A model generated the notes under the pieces. That model saw nothing but the letters and a program-made list of their open reading frames with translations, had not been told where the DNA came from and did not search any database. A DNA stretch of 64,000 nt from Tamilnaduibacter salinus (GTDB lineage: Bacteria; Pseudomonadota; Gammaproteobacteria; Pseudomonadales; Oleiphilaceae), in assembly GCF_003096655.1 (NCBI RefSeq), contig NZ_QEKQ01000002.1:62001-126000 (forward strand). Reading direction: 5' to 3'. Position 1 is the first letter of the stretch; every line of letters starts with the position of its first letter. Below, piece after piece: positions 20,901 to 31,790 of this stretch. Position numbers and translations under genes: made by a program.

Positions 20901-21929
20901 ATGTCGCTGCGTGAGTGGTTAATTGCCATCGGGGCCCTGATCATCCTGGGGATCGTGATCGATGGTGTCCGGCGAATGCGCCGTGCCCGCAAGGAAGCTC
21001 TCGCCATCTCCTCTGGTATGGGCGCGGACGAGATTGATGGCTCCCCCGTCGATGATGACTACAACCCCGAACTGCCGAACGGCGGTGCCCGGCCCGTGCG
21101 TCGTGACGGTGAGGATGCCACCGGGGACGGTGAGAGCGCCCCCGGTCGCCCGCTGTTCCGCTTTTCGAACCAGCCCCAGAAGCCGACGCGGCCTATCGTA
21201 GATCGGTTCACGGCTACCGCGGACGGCACGGATGACGAGCCTGCGTCCGGCCTGAGCGCCATACCGGATGATGGCGAACTCGCGGCCGGGGAAGCGGACA
21301 GCTTCTCGGCCCGTGGCGACGCCGCAGCCCCCGATGAGCTGGCCCCGGCGGAGCCGGGCGGCACTGAGCCGGAACCCGAAGCAGGGGAAGACCCCGAGTC
21401 GGTCGAGACGGCACCGGAACGAGGGGCTGGCCCTGAACAGACGGATGGCGTTGACCCGGATCGACCCGTGGCCGGCGCCAACCGTCCCAATGCTGAACAG
21501 GTCACGGTGATCAACGTGCTGTCCGATACCGACCGGCCATTTGAGGGAGCAGCGCTGAAGCGGCTCTTTGAAGCGTGTGGACTGGAATACGGCGATCTGG
21601 GCATCTATCACCGCCATGAAGAAAGTGACACCCGCAGCCCCGTCCAATTCAGCGTTGCCAGTGCTGTTGAACCGGGGACGTTCCGTCCTGAAGAAATGCC
21701 GACCCTCCAGACTCCGGGTATCAGTTTTTTCATGAGCCTGCCAGGGCCGGCGGATTCGCTGCAGGCGTTCGAATTCATGCTTGAGACCGCCCAGGCGGTG
21801 GTCCGGAATCTCGGTGGTGAACTGAAAGACGAACGCCGCAGCGTCATGACACCCCAGACCATCGAGCACTGCCGTCAGCAGATCCGCGAGTATGAGCGCC
21901 GCAAGCGCTTCCGCCAGCACGCCAACTGA
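20901..21929 (+). CDS. zipA: Cell division protein ZipA
   Basis: Bitopic membrane protein tethering FtsZ to the inner membrane at the division septum. The N terminus MSLREWLIAIGALIILGIVIDG forms the single membrane anchor (about 4-22), followed by a basic RRMRRARK patch. Residues about 40-195 are an acidic, Pro/Glu/Asp-rich disordered linker. The C-terminal FtsZ-binding domain (about 198-330) contains VINVLSDTDRPFEGAALKRLFEACGL and GISFFMSLPGP. Position between smc and ligA is the classical one. Confidence 0.94.
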   Translation: MSLREWLIAIGALIILGIVIDGVRRMRRARKEALAISSGMGADEIDGSPVDDDYNPELPNGGARPVRRDGEDATGDGESAPGRPLFRFSNQPQKPTRPIVDRFTATADGTDDEPASGLSAIPDDGELAAGEADSFSARGDAAAPDELAPAEPGGTEPEPEAGEDPESVETAPERGAGPEQTDGVDPDRPVAGANRPNAEQVTVINVLSDTDRPFEGAALKRLFEACGLEYGDLGIYHRHEESDTRSPVQFSVASAVEPGTFRPEEMPTLQTPGISFFMSLPGPADSLQAFEFMLETAQAVVRNLGGELKDERRSVMTPQTIEHCRQQIREYERRKRFRQHAN

Positions 21930-23969
<2,040 letters not shown>

Positions 23970-24099
23970 GGGCAGCGTTCGCTAATCTGAGAACTGGCGC
24001 AGACTGCCCTGAGCTGATTTTCTTTACCATTGAGTCGAGTTGTAACGGTCTGTAAAGGCGACCGATCCTGACAATCACAACCGGCCAATGGACTTCTGA

Positions 24100-26862
24100 A
24101 TGCGAGGCACCATCACCCGCCGTCTGCGTGCACTGTTAAAGCCTACCCGCCGCTCTGCCGGAGTGATTGCTGTTCTGGCAATCCTGATCGGCCTGAGCGC
24201 CTGTCGCACCGAGAAACCGGCAGACCAGCCGACGGTCCTCGGGGTTCCGCCGGATGAGGCGTACCTCGGCGTTGAGTACAGCTACAATTTCGGGGCCTTT
24301 GGCGGCGACGATCTGCTCGATTTCTCTCTGACCAACGCGCCACCCTGGCTGGGACTGGAAGCCACCAGCAATAAAGCCCGTCCCGGGATCATTATGCGTG
24401 GTGTGCCCGGCATCACCGGTGGCGCTCGCGGTGATGACGATCTTGGCACGGTCCGGAACATCAATGTCACCACAACGGACGGCGGTCAGGTCGGGGCCCA
24501 GCAGTTTGAAATCACAGTCAATCCGAATCTGCTTTCCGCCAGTGGCGAGAGCATCCGCGAAGGGGAAAGTGCGCAGGACGTTGAAGACGCGGGTGAGGGC
24601 GAGCGTTGTGAGCAACCGGATCTGTCAGGGCGGGGAAGCCATGAGGTGACCTTTGACACGTTCAACGACGATGGCACTCAGTCTGGTACCGAGACGCGCG
24701 CTTACGATACCAACCCGGTTCTGGTGACGGTTGAGCTGACTGAACCGTCCGTCCAGACGAGCAAGATCGCGTTCGAGCTTCGCAGCGACTTTGACCCCGA
24801 CAGTTGCGAGAGTGATGCCAACGCCCAGGAGTGTGAGTTCTCGAACAGCAACCGGGACAAGGCGCAGATTGGCAAGGACGTCGTCCTGCAGGGCAATCAG
24901 CCCGCCTCCAAAGATCAGCTGCCCCAGCCGGATTACGTCGATGTGCTCGACGAGCGATCCGGCGTGCTCACCATTCCGCGGGGCAAAACCGAGTGTTACC
25001 TCCGTCTTGAGCTGGTGGACGATGATTTTCCGGAACCGGCGGAGTCGTTTGAAGTGGCCTTCACGGACGTCCGACAAGGCCTGGTGCATCTCGGTGAAGA
25101 CAACGAGGGGGTCAACCATACCGTCAATATCACTGACAACTCGCCGACGGTTCGCTTTGAAAGCGTGAATGGCCTGGAAACGACCGCGCTGTCACAGGGG
25201 GCGACACGGCAGTATCGGGCCTTTCTGACGCGCAACGGCGGTTCCGTCAATGACACCTTCCGGGTACGGCTCGGTAAAGGAGAAGACAGCAATGCCGGCG
25301 GGGACGACTTCGAATTCCGACAGTGTGACGCCGACGGAACCAATTGTAGCGCGATTGACGAGCTGGTCTTTTCGAAAAGCGCCGATGCCGGACCTGATGA
25401 AAACATCAACCGCCGCGAGTTCTTTATTAAAGCCACGGGCGCGCCGGGTGTGACCGCGGATGACAAGAACCTGATTGTGGCCGTGGACAAGGGTTACCAG
25501 GATGGTCGGCCCGGCTATGTCCGGCTGGGGCAGTCCATGACGGTGTGGCTGAATGCGTTGACAGAGCCCCTGACGGTCGCGGCAGGCGCGACAGATGTTG
25601 CTGTGGCTGACGAGGGGCGCAGTTTCGTGGCCGGACGCTCTGACTCGCCGGCGCAGGGCTGGCTTCAGGTGTTCGACCGCTTTGGGAATGAGGAATCCAT
25701 GCTGACAGTGGATGCCGGCGGTGCGGTCGGTGACCGCGTGGTGGTGACCCAGTCCCAGCGCGACGTGACCGTGGATAACGACACTGAAGAGGTCAACGAA
25801 GTGGCCATTGCCTTCCAGACGGATGGGACCATCGCCGGCGCATCGAATCAGGGCAATACGGATACGGTCATCGCGTTGTTCCGGCGCAACGATGGTGATG
25901 AGGATTACACGTTCGTCTGGGATGTTCAGGTCGGAACGCCGGGGGCGGATGACGTCCGTGACATCCGGATCGGGTCCGGCGGCAGCGTGTTTATCGCCGG
26001 TGAAACAACTGGAACCTGGGGCGGTGAGTCGTCCTCCGGCGGAGAGGACGGGTATCTCCAGCGTATCGACAGCATCGAAGAGGATGGCGGTCCGGAGAAG
26101 GCAAAGGTGGCCTGGACGCGCCAGTACGGCACCGTTGGAGATGATCGGGTGACGGCACTGACGCTTTCGGGGAGTACCGCCCACGCAGTGGGTGCTTCCG
26201 GACAGGCGGGCAATCGAGATTTCGTGTTCGCCAGTGACTCCGGGACCAACGATGGCGCGACGGTGACTCGTGCCGGAACCGCCCGGAATGATCGTGCCGC
26301 TGACGCAACCGCTCTCAATGATCGGTTCTGGCTGGCGGGCACCGGACCGGTCTATACGGTCTCCAGGGACGAAAGCAATACGGCTTCGCTCAGTGCCAGC
26401 GGTGAGAACGACCGGGTATACGGGCTTGTGTTCAACCAGACTGGCAATGTGGACAGCGCAATTGCACTGGATGCGGCTGGCGAAGGAAGCGACGAATCGG
26501 TCGGGAGGCCGGCGCCACTGCAGGATGACATGGTGTTCGCCGGTGTCCGCGGGATTGGCACCGGTGGAGAATCGCTCTGGTTCTCGCGGGTGCGGCGCAA
26601 CCTCACGTCGGAAGAGAAGAACGTCGATGACGACGATGAACTGGAGTCCGTGGACATCCCGTCGCTCGAGTCGATCTGGAATGTGAGTCACGAGCAATCA
26701 GGCGGAATGGCGCTGGGCACGGGCGTTGAAGTGCTGGCCAGCGATGGCTACCAGGCGTCTGAGATTACCGTGCTGATTGAGAGAAATGACGGAAATGGTG
26801 GCACGGAGCAGCGACTGATGCTCTTCAATGGTGATGGCCAGCCGTTGAATCCCGGCCTCTGA
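24100..26862 (+). CDS. Large lipoprotein with Ig-like, Calx-beta-like and propeller-like regions
   Basis: Predicted exported lipoprotein of 920 residues, function unknown. The N terminus has a long basic n-region, a hydrophobic stretch (about 20-33) and a lipobox LSAC with Cys35. Residues about 48-145 resemble a putative-Ig/cadherin-like repeat (PPDEAYLGVEYSYNFGAFGG, APPWLGLEATS). Residues about 180-345 resemble a Calx-beta domain (RGKTECYLRLELVDDDFPEPAESFEV), with a second degenerate copy to about 480. Residues about 490-900 hold repeats of the type GADDVRDIRIGSGGSVFIAGET that recall SBBP/beta-propeller blades. The protein is strongly acidic. It is downstream of ligA and convergent with the CBS gene. 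A role at the cell surface or in adhesion is a guess. Confidence 0.75.
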   Translation: MRGTITRRLRALLKPTRRSAGVIAVLAILIGLSACRTEKPADQPTVLGVPPDEAYLGVEYSYNFGAFGGDDLLDFSLTNAPPWLGLEATSNKARPGIIMRGVPGITGGARGDDDLGTVRNINVTTTDGGQVGAQQFEITVNPNLLSASGESIREGESAQDVEDAGEGERCEQPDLSGRGSHEVTFDTFNDDGTQSGTETRAYDTNPVLVTVELTEPSVQTSKIAFELRSDFDPDSCESDANAQECEFSNSNRDKAQIGKDVVLQGNQPASKDQLPQPDYVDVLDERSGVLTIPRGKTECYLRLELVDDDFPEPAESFEVAFTDVRQGLVHLGEDNEGVNHTVNITDNSPTVRFESVNGLETTALSQGATRQYRAFLTRNGGSVNDTFRVRLGKGEDSNAGGDDFEFRQCDADGTNCSAIDELVFSKSADAGPDENINRREFFIKATGAPGVTADDKNLIVAVDKGYQDGRPGYVRLGQSMTVWLNALTEPLTVAAGATDVAVADEGRSFVAGRSDSPAQGWLQVFDRFGNEESMLTVDAGGAVGDRVVVTQSQRDVTVDNDTEEVNEVAIAFQTDGTIAGASNQGNTDTVIALFRRNDGDEDYTFVWDVQVGTPGADDVRDIRIGSGGSVFIAGETTGTWGGESSSGGEDGYLQRIDSIEEDGGPEKAKVAWTRQYGTVGDDRVTALTLSGSTAHAVGASGQAGNRDFVFASDSGTNDGATVTRAGTARNDRAADATALNDRFWLAGTGPVYTVSRDESNTASLSASGENDRVYGLVFNQTGNVDSAIALDAAGEGSDESVGRPAPLQDDMVFAGVRGIGTGGESLWFSRVRRNLTSEEKNVDDDDELESVDIPSLESIWNVSHEQSGGMALGTGVEVLASDGYQASEITVLIERNDGNGGTEQRLMLFNGDGQPLNPGL

Positions 26863-26871
26863 GGGCGGGCA

Positions 26872-27504
26872 TCAGGCGTCTCCTTCCTGTTCGCTGGCCT
26901 GGGCATAGCGGCGCAGAAAGTCGGTTGCCGTCACGAGCCCGCTGGCTTCACCGTTGGAGCCGATCACCAGTGCGGCGTCGAGTTGATGGGCGAGCATCAG
27001 GCGGGCGAGCTGATGGGCATCGGTCTCCGGTGTGGCGGTCAGGAAGGGTGGCAACTCAATACTCTGGAATGTCGCCAGTCGTTCATCGCCAGAATAAGAG
27101 CGCAATGTTTCCAGTACCCAGCGCTGGTCCACGAGACCGGCAACGTGACCCTCCGCCGTAATGACGAGGTGATGCACCGAGCCGCTGTCCATCGTCGTCA
27201 GGCCATCCGGTAACGAGGCGGTCGCCGGCAAAGCCAGAACGTGCTCGCTGGCGAGGCTTGAGACCGGCAGGTACGCCGCGTCGTCGCCCGGGTCCGCGTC
27301 GGACTGCTCGCCGTATTCGCGCAGGGCCCGCCGGGCCAGCGTCTGCTGATCCCGCTCTGCATTCGGATCAATGGGCTCATCCCGCGCCGCATGAGCCTTC
27401 TGTGTTTCATTCAGCTCGTCGACCACGCCAACATGCCGTCCCCGAAACGCTTCGGGTAGTCGCGTTGGCACTGGCGGTCCGGGGTCTGTCACAAATACTG
27501 GCAT
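26872..27504 (-). CDS. CBS-domain protein
   Basis: Cytoplasmic 210-residue protein with a pair of CBS motifs in the C-terminal two thirds (about 85-205), for example GSVHHLVITAEGHVAGLVDQRWVLETL and AALVIGSNGEASGLVTATDFLRRYA. CBS pairs usually bind adenosine nucleotides and regulate partners. The first 80 residues are acidic and unrecognised. ATG at 27504 is chosen over an upstream GTG because GGGAG (27511-27515) lies six bases upstream and the upstream GTG would start within that site. It follows mnmC on the same strand. Partner unknown. Confidence 0.75.
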   Translation of the reverse strand: MPVFVTDPGPPVPTRLPEAFRGRHVGVVDELNETQKAHAARDEPIDPNAERDQQTLARRALREYGEQSDADPGDDAAYLPVSSLASEHVLALPATASLPDGLTTMDSGSVHHLVITAEGHVAGLVDQRWVLETLRSYSGDERLATFQSIELPPFLTATPETDAHQLARLMLAHQLDAALVIGSNGEASGLVTATDFLRRYAQASEQEGDA

Positions 27505-27579
27505 TATTGTCTCCCGCACGCGTTCGTGGAACCCTTTCCCTGGTCCCTGAGACGTTTATCGGCCATAGGGCGCTTTTCT

Positions 27580-29445
27580 TCAACTGCCCTTATGCCGGCA
27601 CCGAGTCAACGTAAGCCGTTGTGACTGCGATTGGAGCAGGCAGGCCGGCTGTCCGGTCACCCCGTCCGCTATCCATTCCGAAAGCAGGGGGGCATAGGCC
27701 AGGCCCTTGCTACCAAGACCGGTCAGAACAAAACAGGTTGGGCGAACGTTGCCGGCGACCGGTTGCCGGTCATGTGTGGTGGCGCGAAACCCGACGCGAC
27801 CGGTCATGGCCTCCGGGCCGGGACGGCCATTTTCCGACCAGGGCGCGGCCACCATGGTTTCAAGGTGGTCCAGATTCTTCTCATGACCTTTCGCGGTGAC
27901 GCGGGTATCGGTCTCGTGCAGATCGAAGGTGGCGCCAAAGGTCGTCTGGCCCTGGAGTCGAGGGCACAGGTAGCCGGTCCCGCACAGTACCGTGGAGGGG
28001 GTGGCAATCCGGTCGGCTGAAACACGGGAAATCTGGCCGCGAATCGGGCGAAACCGGTACGCGGATGGACCGCCGGGTAGCCACTGGGGGGTCTGATCGC
28101 CGCCGGCCAGGATCACCGTCGAGGTTGTCCAGACCGTACCGTCCCTGAGTGTGAGACGCTCTCCTTCGGGCGTTGGTTCAACGCGATCAACATGTGAACG
28201 ATATCGGATGGTGATCCGCGAGTGCCCGAGCAACCGTCGGCACAACGCCGGCGGGTTGAGCCAGCCGCTTCGAGGAAACCAGAGACCACCCGCCATCAGG
28301 TCGATGCCGGCGAGTCGGGAGGCATTCGCCGCACCCACGGGTCGCATGACTGACGATGGGTAGTCATTCCGTGCCAGCAGCCGATCCTGGCGGTCCCGTT
28401 CCTGGTCGTTGGTGGCCAGCAGCAGGACGCCGGTTGGGTGCCAGGGCGCATCGACCGTGTCATCCCCCCCCAATTGTCCGTAGAAGCGCTGGGCGTAGAG
28501 CAGGGCGTGCAGCGCCAGTTCGGTTTCCGGTGAGTAATCGACGCCGGGCTTGATGTACAACGCGCCCTGGGCGTTGCCGGACGCGCCTTGAGCCGGTCGG
28601 TCGCCCTGTTCCAGAACCGTGACATCGATCCCTCGGCGTGCAAGCTGATAGGCCACCAGTGCACCGGCGATACCGGCACCAATAACCGTAACGGGTTCAG
28701 TGCCAAGAGCACGGGCTGCACCGACTGGGATGTCACCGGCCAGCATTTCCCGTTTGCGGCCGAAGCCGGGTACCTTGCGCATTTCAAAGCCCCTGGCCTG
28801 CAGCGCCCGACGAACCGCGCCGACGGCGGTGAACGTGGCGATGGAGGTCCCCGCTCCGCTGTGGCGCGCAATGGCGTCCAGCAGTTGTTCTTCCCAGAGA
28901 TCCGGATTGCAGGCCGGGGCAAATCCGTCGAGAAACCATGCGTCGGCCTGAAACGCCATATCACGAAAGGCGTTCAACGCGTCCCCGAAATAGAGGGACA
29001 GGTGAACCCGACCGCCATTGAATACCAGTCGATGTAGGCCGTGGATTGCCGGTGGATACTGGTTGGCCAGTGGCCCCACAAGGTCCGCAAGCTCTGGCCA
29101 GATCGAAAGGGCGCGTTGCAGATCGTCAACGGACAGCGGATACCGCTCAACGGAGACGAAGTGGAGAGTCGCCTCTGCCGGGGCGTGCTCACACCATAGA
29201 GCCCAGGTGGCGAGGAAGTTGAGCCCGGTTCCAAAGCCGGTCTCCGCTACCACAAAGTGCCCGCCGGACAGGGCGCGAAAACGCTCCGGTAGCCGGTTCT
29301 GTTTGAGGAACACATAACGCGTCTCGGCTAATCCGTCATCCCGGCTGAAGTAGACATCGCCGAACTGTGAAGACACGGGCTGACCGTCCCGCCAGTCCAG
29401 TTCGGCCGTTTCAATTCGAGGTGGTCGCGGGATCTCCTGGCTCAT
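27580..29445 (-). CDS. mnmC: Bifunctional tRNA mnm5s2U34 biosynthesis protein MnmC
   Basis: Completes the 5-methylaminomethyl modification of wobble U34 in tRNAs. The N-terminal methyltransferase domain (about 1-235) contains FVVAETGFGTGLNFLATWAL and DAWFLDGFAPACNPDLWEE. The C-terminal FAD oxidase domain begins with GAGIAGALVAYQLARRGIDV (about 256) and includes QGASGNAQGALYIKP. At 621 residues it is slightly shorter than Escherichia coli MnmC. The start ATG is chosen by family alignment (MSQEIPRPPRIETAELDWRDG). The downstream CBS gene is 75 bases away. Confidence 0.93.
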   Translation of the reverse strand: MSQEIPRPPRIETAELDWRDGQPVSSQFGDVYFSRDDGLAETRYVFLKQNRLPERFRALSGGHFVVAETGFGTGLNFLATWALWCEHAPAEATLHFVSVERYPLSVDDLQRALSIWPELADLVGPLANQYPPAIHGLHRLVFNGGRVHLSLYFGDALNAFRDMAFQADAWFLDGFAPACNPDLWEEQLLDAIARHSGAGTSIATFTAVGAVRRALQARGFEMRKVPGFGRKREMLAGDIPVGAARALGTEPVTVIGAGIAGALVAYQLARRGIDVTVLEQGDRPAQGASGNAQGALYIKPGVDYSPETELALHALLYAQRFYGQLGGDDTVDAPWHPTGVLLLATNDQERDRQDRLLARNDYPSSVMRPVGAANASRLAGIDLMAGGLWFPRSGWLNPPALCRRLLGHSRITIRYRSHVDRVEPTPEGERLTLRDGTVWTTSTVILAGGDQTPQWLPGGPSAYRFRPIRGQISRVSADRIATPSTVLCGTGYLCPRLQGQTTFGATFDLHETDTRVTAKGHEKNLDHLETMVAAPWSENGRPGPEAMTGRVGFRATTHDRQPVAGNVRPTCFVLTGLGSKGLAYAPLLSEWIADGVTGQPACLLQSQSQRLTLTRCRHKGS

Positions 29446-29793
29446 TCCGGCTCCGTCGTTAAGGTGAACGAGTTGGCATTCTCCGGAGGATTGACAAAAT
29501 TTTTGAATCCGCCACTCGTGGTCTGCTGATCATCGTGCTTACATGGGCTGAACGGGATGTTACCAGAGCGCCGTGTCTGGCGCTTCTCGCAACACTGGGA
29601 GAAGTCGCGTTGCGGCCTGTCACCTTGGGAAACACTCCGTGGCGAACTGTTTCTGTACAGGCAGGTTTGGGCGACGCATGCTTTACTGGTTAAAGGGTTC
29701 CTCGAAGCGAGGAGACACCATTGTTTGCTTCCGGAGCCGTGTCGTACCGGAGCCGAGATTCCCAGTCGACATGTGTCCAAAAAGGAGGCAAGG
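29446..29793 (+). other. Intergenic region upstream of the MshEN fusion gene
   Basis: No gene is convincing in this 348-base stretch. An open frame continues upstream of 29794, but it lacks protein-like character and a ribosome-binding site. TTGACA at 29491-29496 has no matching -10. Short hairpins are visible: CTTCTC/GAGAAG (29583-29604) and TCCTCG-AAG-CGAGGA (29699-29713). It could be a structured 5' leader, but I could not match it to a cyclic di-GMP or other known riboswitch. Confidence 0.3.
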
Positions 29794-30525
29794 GTGAAAC
29801 AACATCAGGGGCAGATCGAAAAGTCCCGCCTGGGGCGTTTGCTCGTCAATCGGGGTCTGATTGACGAGGGACAGCTTGAGCAGGCGCTGGCCGAGCAGCA
29901 GGCCGAGGGGATACGCCTGGGGGAGTTGCTGGTGGCCCGGGGTGTCATCAGCGAGCGCGAGCTGTCGCGGGTTCTCAAGCATCAGAGTCGCTACCGGAAT
30001 GCCGCCGCATTTGTCGCGATGTTCACGTTGCCGCTCCAGCCGGTGGTGACGTTTGCAGCGACCGCACCCGCCCCGGCGAACGCCGCAACCCAATCGGCTC
30101 AGATGCTATCAAAACAGGGCTTCACGCCGTTAAGCGAGGACGACCTGTCTGACGTATCGGCCCGGGGCAGCCTGATGGCGCACGTTGACGCTCTGGCCTC
30201 AATGGCTGAGGATGCCGAGACGGGTGAACCAATTGAAGCCGACCCGGTGGAGGGCATTGAACTGGCAGCCCACACGTTTGTTCCCATCCTCAACTTTCTG
30301 GATTCGGATCTCACGATCTCTGGTGTGCATTACCGGGGTGGAGAAGCCGAGTACACGGTGCTTGCTGATGGTGGGCTGCGCATGGCTCTGCCCGAGCGCA
30401 TCGACACGATCTCAATGAACAACATCCGCGTCAGCGGATCACGGGGTGCTTCGCTGGGTAATGTCAGCCTTCACGGCATTCACTTTAGCGAAGGTTCCCA
30501 TGTGACGATTCGGACACGCCCGTAA
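29794..30525 (+). CDS. MshEN (cyclic-di-GMP-binding) domain fused to a membrane segment and an unknown C-terminal domain
   Basis: Unusual 243-residue protein. Residues 12-35 and 41-64 are two 24-residue blocks of the form RLGxxLVxxGxI....L...L..Q separated by a 5-residue spacer, which is the cyclic-di-GMP-binding signature described for MshEN domains of type II secretion/pilus ATPases. Residues about 69-91 are hydrophobic (AAAFVAMFTLPLQPVVTFAA) and followed by Ala/Pro, suggesting a signal anchor. Residues about 110-243 include LSEDDLSDVSARG and a beta-rich end (ISMNNIRVSGSRGASLGNV) recalling small pilus- or surface-associated families, without firm assignment. There is no ATPase domain. GTG at 29794 is chosen because a perfect AAAGGAGG (29781-29788) lies five bases upstream. 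Confidence 0.8.
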   Translation: MKQHQGQIEKSRLGRLLVNRGLIDEGQLEQALAEQQAEGIRLGELLVARGVISERELSRVLKHQSRYRNAAAFVAMFTLPLQPVVTFAATAPAPANAATQSAQMLSKQGFTPLSEDDLSDVSARGSLMAHVDALASMAEDAETGEPIEADPVEGIELAAHTFVPILNFLDSDLTISGVHYRGGEAEYTVLADGGLRMALPERIDTISMNNIRVSGSRGASLGNVSLHGIHFSEGSHVTIRTRP

Positions 30526-30527
30526 AC

Positions 30528-30564
30528 CGGCCCCCCGGCGATCCATCGGGTCGCCGGGGGGCCG
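30528..30564 (+). terminator. Very stable GC hairpin after the MshEN fusion gene
   Basis: GGCCCCCCGGCGA (30529-30541) and its exact reverse complement (30551-30563) form a perfect 13-bp stem, extended by one C-G pair, with a 9-base loop. It begins three bases after the stop codon. There is no T run, so it is either a terminator lacking the U-tract or a 3'-end stabiliser. Confidence 0.55.
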
Positions 30565-30821
30565 TTCATGGCGATTTCGGATTCGGTCAATGGATTGCGA
30601 GCATTTTCTTGCCCCGCTCGCGGGCGTTTGGGCTGTCCCTTCCCTGAAAACCCCCGTTTTTTCGGTCCAACGCTTGTTCATCGACTGCCGCCAACCCTAA
30701 GTGTTGTCTTTGCTTTGCGCCTATCAAAGCCATTCTTTTCGTCGTAAGCGGTAACATTGTTCTGAGACGCCCTTCCGGCGTCCGTGTCATGTTTTGGAGG
30801 CAGGCTTAAAGGAGGGGGTTG

Positions 30822-31541
30822 ATGTCCATTCTGGCATTGGCAACCAATGAGAGCGGTCGTGACTATGTTGTCGGCGACCTTCATGGCGGCTATGACGCCC
30901 TGATGAGGAGCCTGGAAGAGATCGGGTTTGACCACAACGCCGATCGCCTGATCAGTGTCGGCGACCTGGTCGACCGGGGGCCGGATTCCATGGGCTGTTT
31001 TTGCCTGCTCGACGAGCCCTGGTTTTACGCCTGCCTGGGGAACCACGAGCAGATGATGATGGAGGCCCTGAGTGCGGGGCTCGGGAGTGCTGAGGCACTT
31101 CTTTGGTTTCGCAACGGGGGCGACTGGTCGTTGGACTATGACTGGCAGGAACTCACACGGGGTGTGTTGCAACGCCGTGCCCGGTTGCCGGATGCGATTG
31201 AGGTCTGTGTTGGGTCCCGGCGGGTCGGTGTGATTCATGCGGAAGTGCCAGGCCATGACTGGTCACGTCTAGCGCAGTCACTGGAAACCGAAGAAGGGCG
31301 TCACGAAGCGTTGTGGAGCCGTGCCACCATCTCCCGTCTGTCCAGAGAGCCGGGATATGTTCCCTGGGTCGACGGGATCGACCGGGTCATTGTCGGCCAC
31401 ACGCCGCTGGAAGAACCGCTGTCCGCCGGTAATCTGATGTACATCGATACGGGAGCGTTTCTGGAGCGGGGGTATCTGACGGTGGTCAGGTTGGAAGAGG
31501 TGTTGGCCCGGGAGAGCGGTCACCGACCTCGGAGACAATAA
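30822..31541 (+). CDS. PPP-family serine/threonine protein phosphatase (PrpA/PrpB or lambda-phosphatase type)
   Basis: Metallophosphoesterase of 239 residues. The three metal-binding motifs are clear: GDLHGGYDAL (about 17), GDLVDRGPDS (about 46) and LGNHEQMMMEAL (about 70). A later histidine lies in VIHAEVPGHDW and another in IVGHTPLEEPL (about 193). These define bacterial PPP phosphatases such as PrpA/PrpB. ATG at 30822 is preferred over TTG at 30819; the GGAGGGGG site is just upstream. A bidirectional terminator follows immediately. The substrate is unknown. Confidence 0.88.
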   Translation: MSILALATNESGRDYVVGDLHGGYDALMRSLEEIGFDHNADRLISVGDLVDRGPDSMGCFCLLDEPWFYACLGNHEQMMMEALSAGLGSAEALLWFRNGGDWSLDYDWQELTRGVLQRRARLPDAIEVCVGSRRVGVIHAEVPGHDWSRLAQSLETEEGRHEALWSRATISRLSREPGYVPWVDGIDRVIVGHTPLEEPLSAGNLMYIDTGAFLERGYLTVVRLEEVLARESGHRPRRQ

Positions 31542-31542
31542 A

Positions 31543-31569
31543 AAAACCCCAGCCGATGGCTGGGGTTTT
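31543..31569. terminator. Bidirectional intrinsic terminator
   Basis: AAAACCCCAGCC (31543-31554) pairs with GGCTGGGGTTTT (31558-31569) around the loop GAT, with A-rich and T-rich flanks on both sides. It serves the phosphatase gene on the plus strand and tRNA-Ser on the minus strand. Confidence 0.9.
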
Positions 31570-31573
31570 GTAT

Positions 31574-31662
<89 letters not shown>

Positions 31663-31750
31663 AGAACCTGATTGTCTTCCCAAGGATGGGAGGATCGGGC
31701 TGGTCCACCGTGGCGCTTGTCTGGGTGGCTGCCCCGATCTGAGGGCGCAA

Positions 31751-31779
31751 ACTCTAATGGTTTTTCCGCGTCGACGCAA
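31751..31779 (-). promoter_or_regulatory. Promoter of tRNA-Ser
   Basis: On the minus strand, TTGCGT (31774-31779) and TAGAGT (31751-31756) are separated by 17 bases. The -10 is followed by a GC-rich discriminator, as in stable-RNA promoters under stringent control. It lies just past the cheR stop. Confidence 0.55.
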
Positions 31780-31790
31780 CCGTTTGCGTG

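Noticed and set aside
29560-29770. Possible cyclic-di-GMP (GEMM) riboswitch upstream of the MshEN gene
   Set aside because: The conserved GEMM core blocks are absent; only unrelated small hairpins are visible.
29557-29793. N-terminal extension of the MshEN fusion frame
   Set aside because: A perfect AAAGGAGG sits before the GTG at 29794, and the upstream 79 residues do not look like protein.
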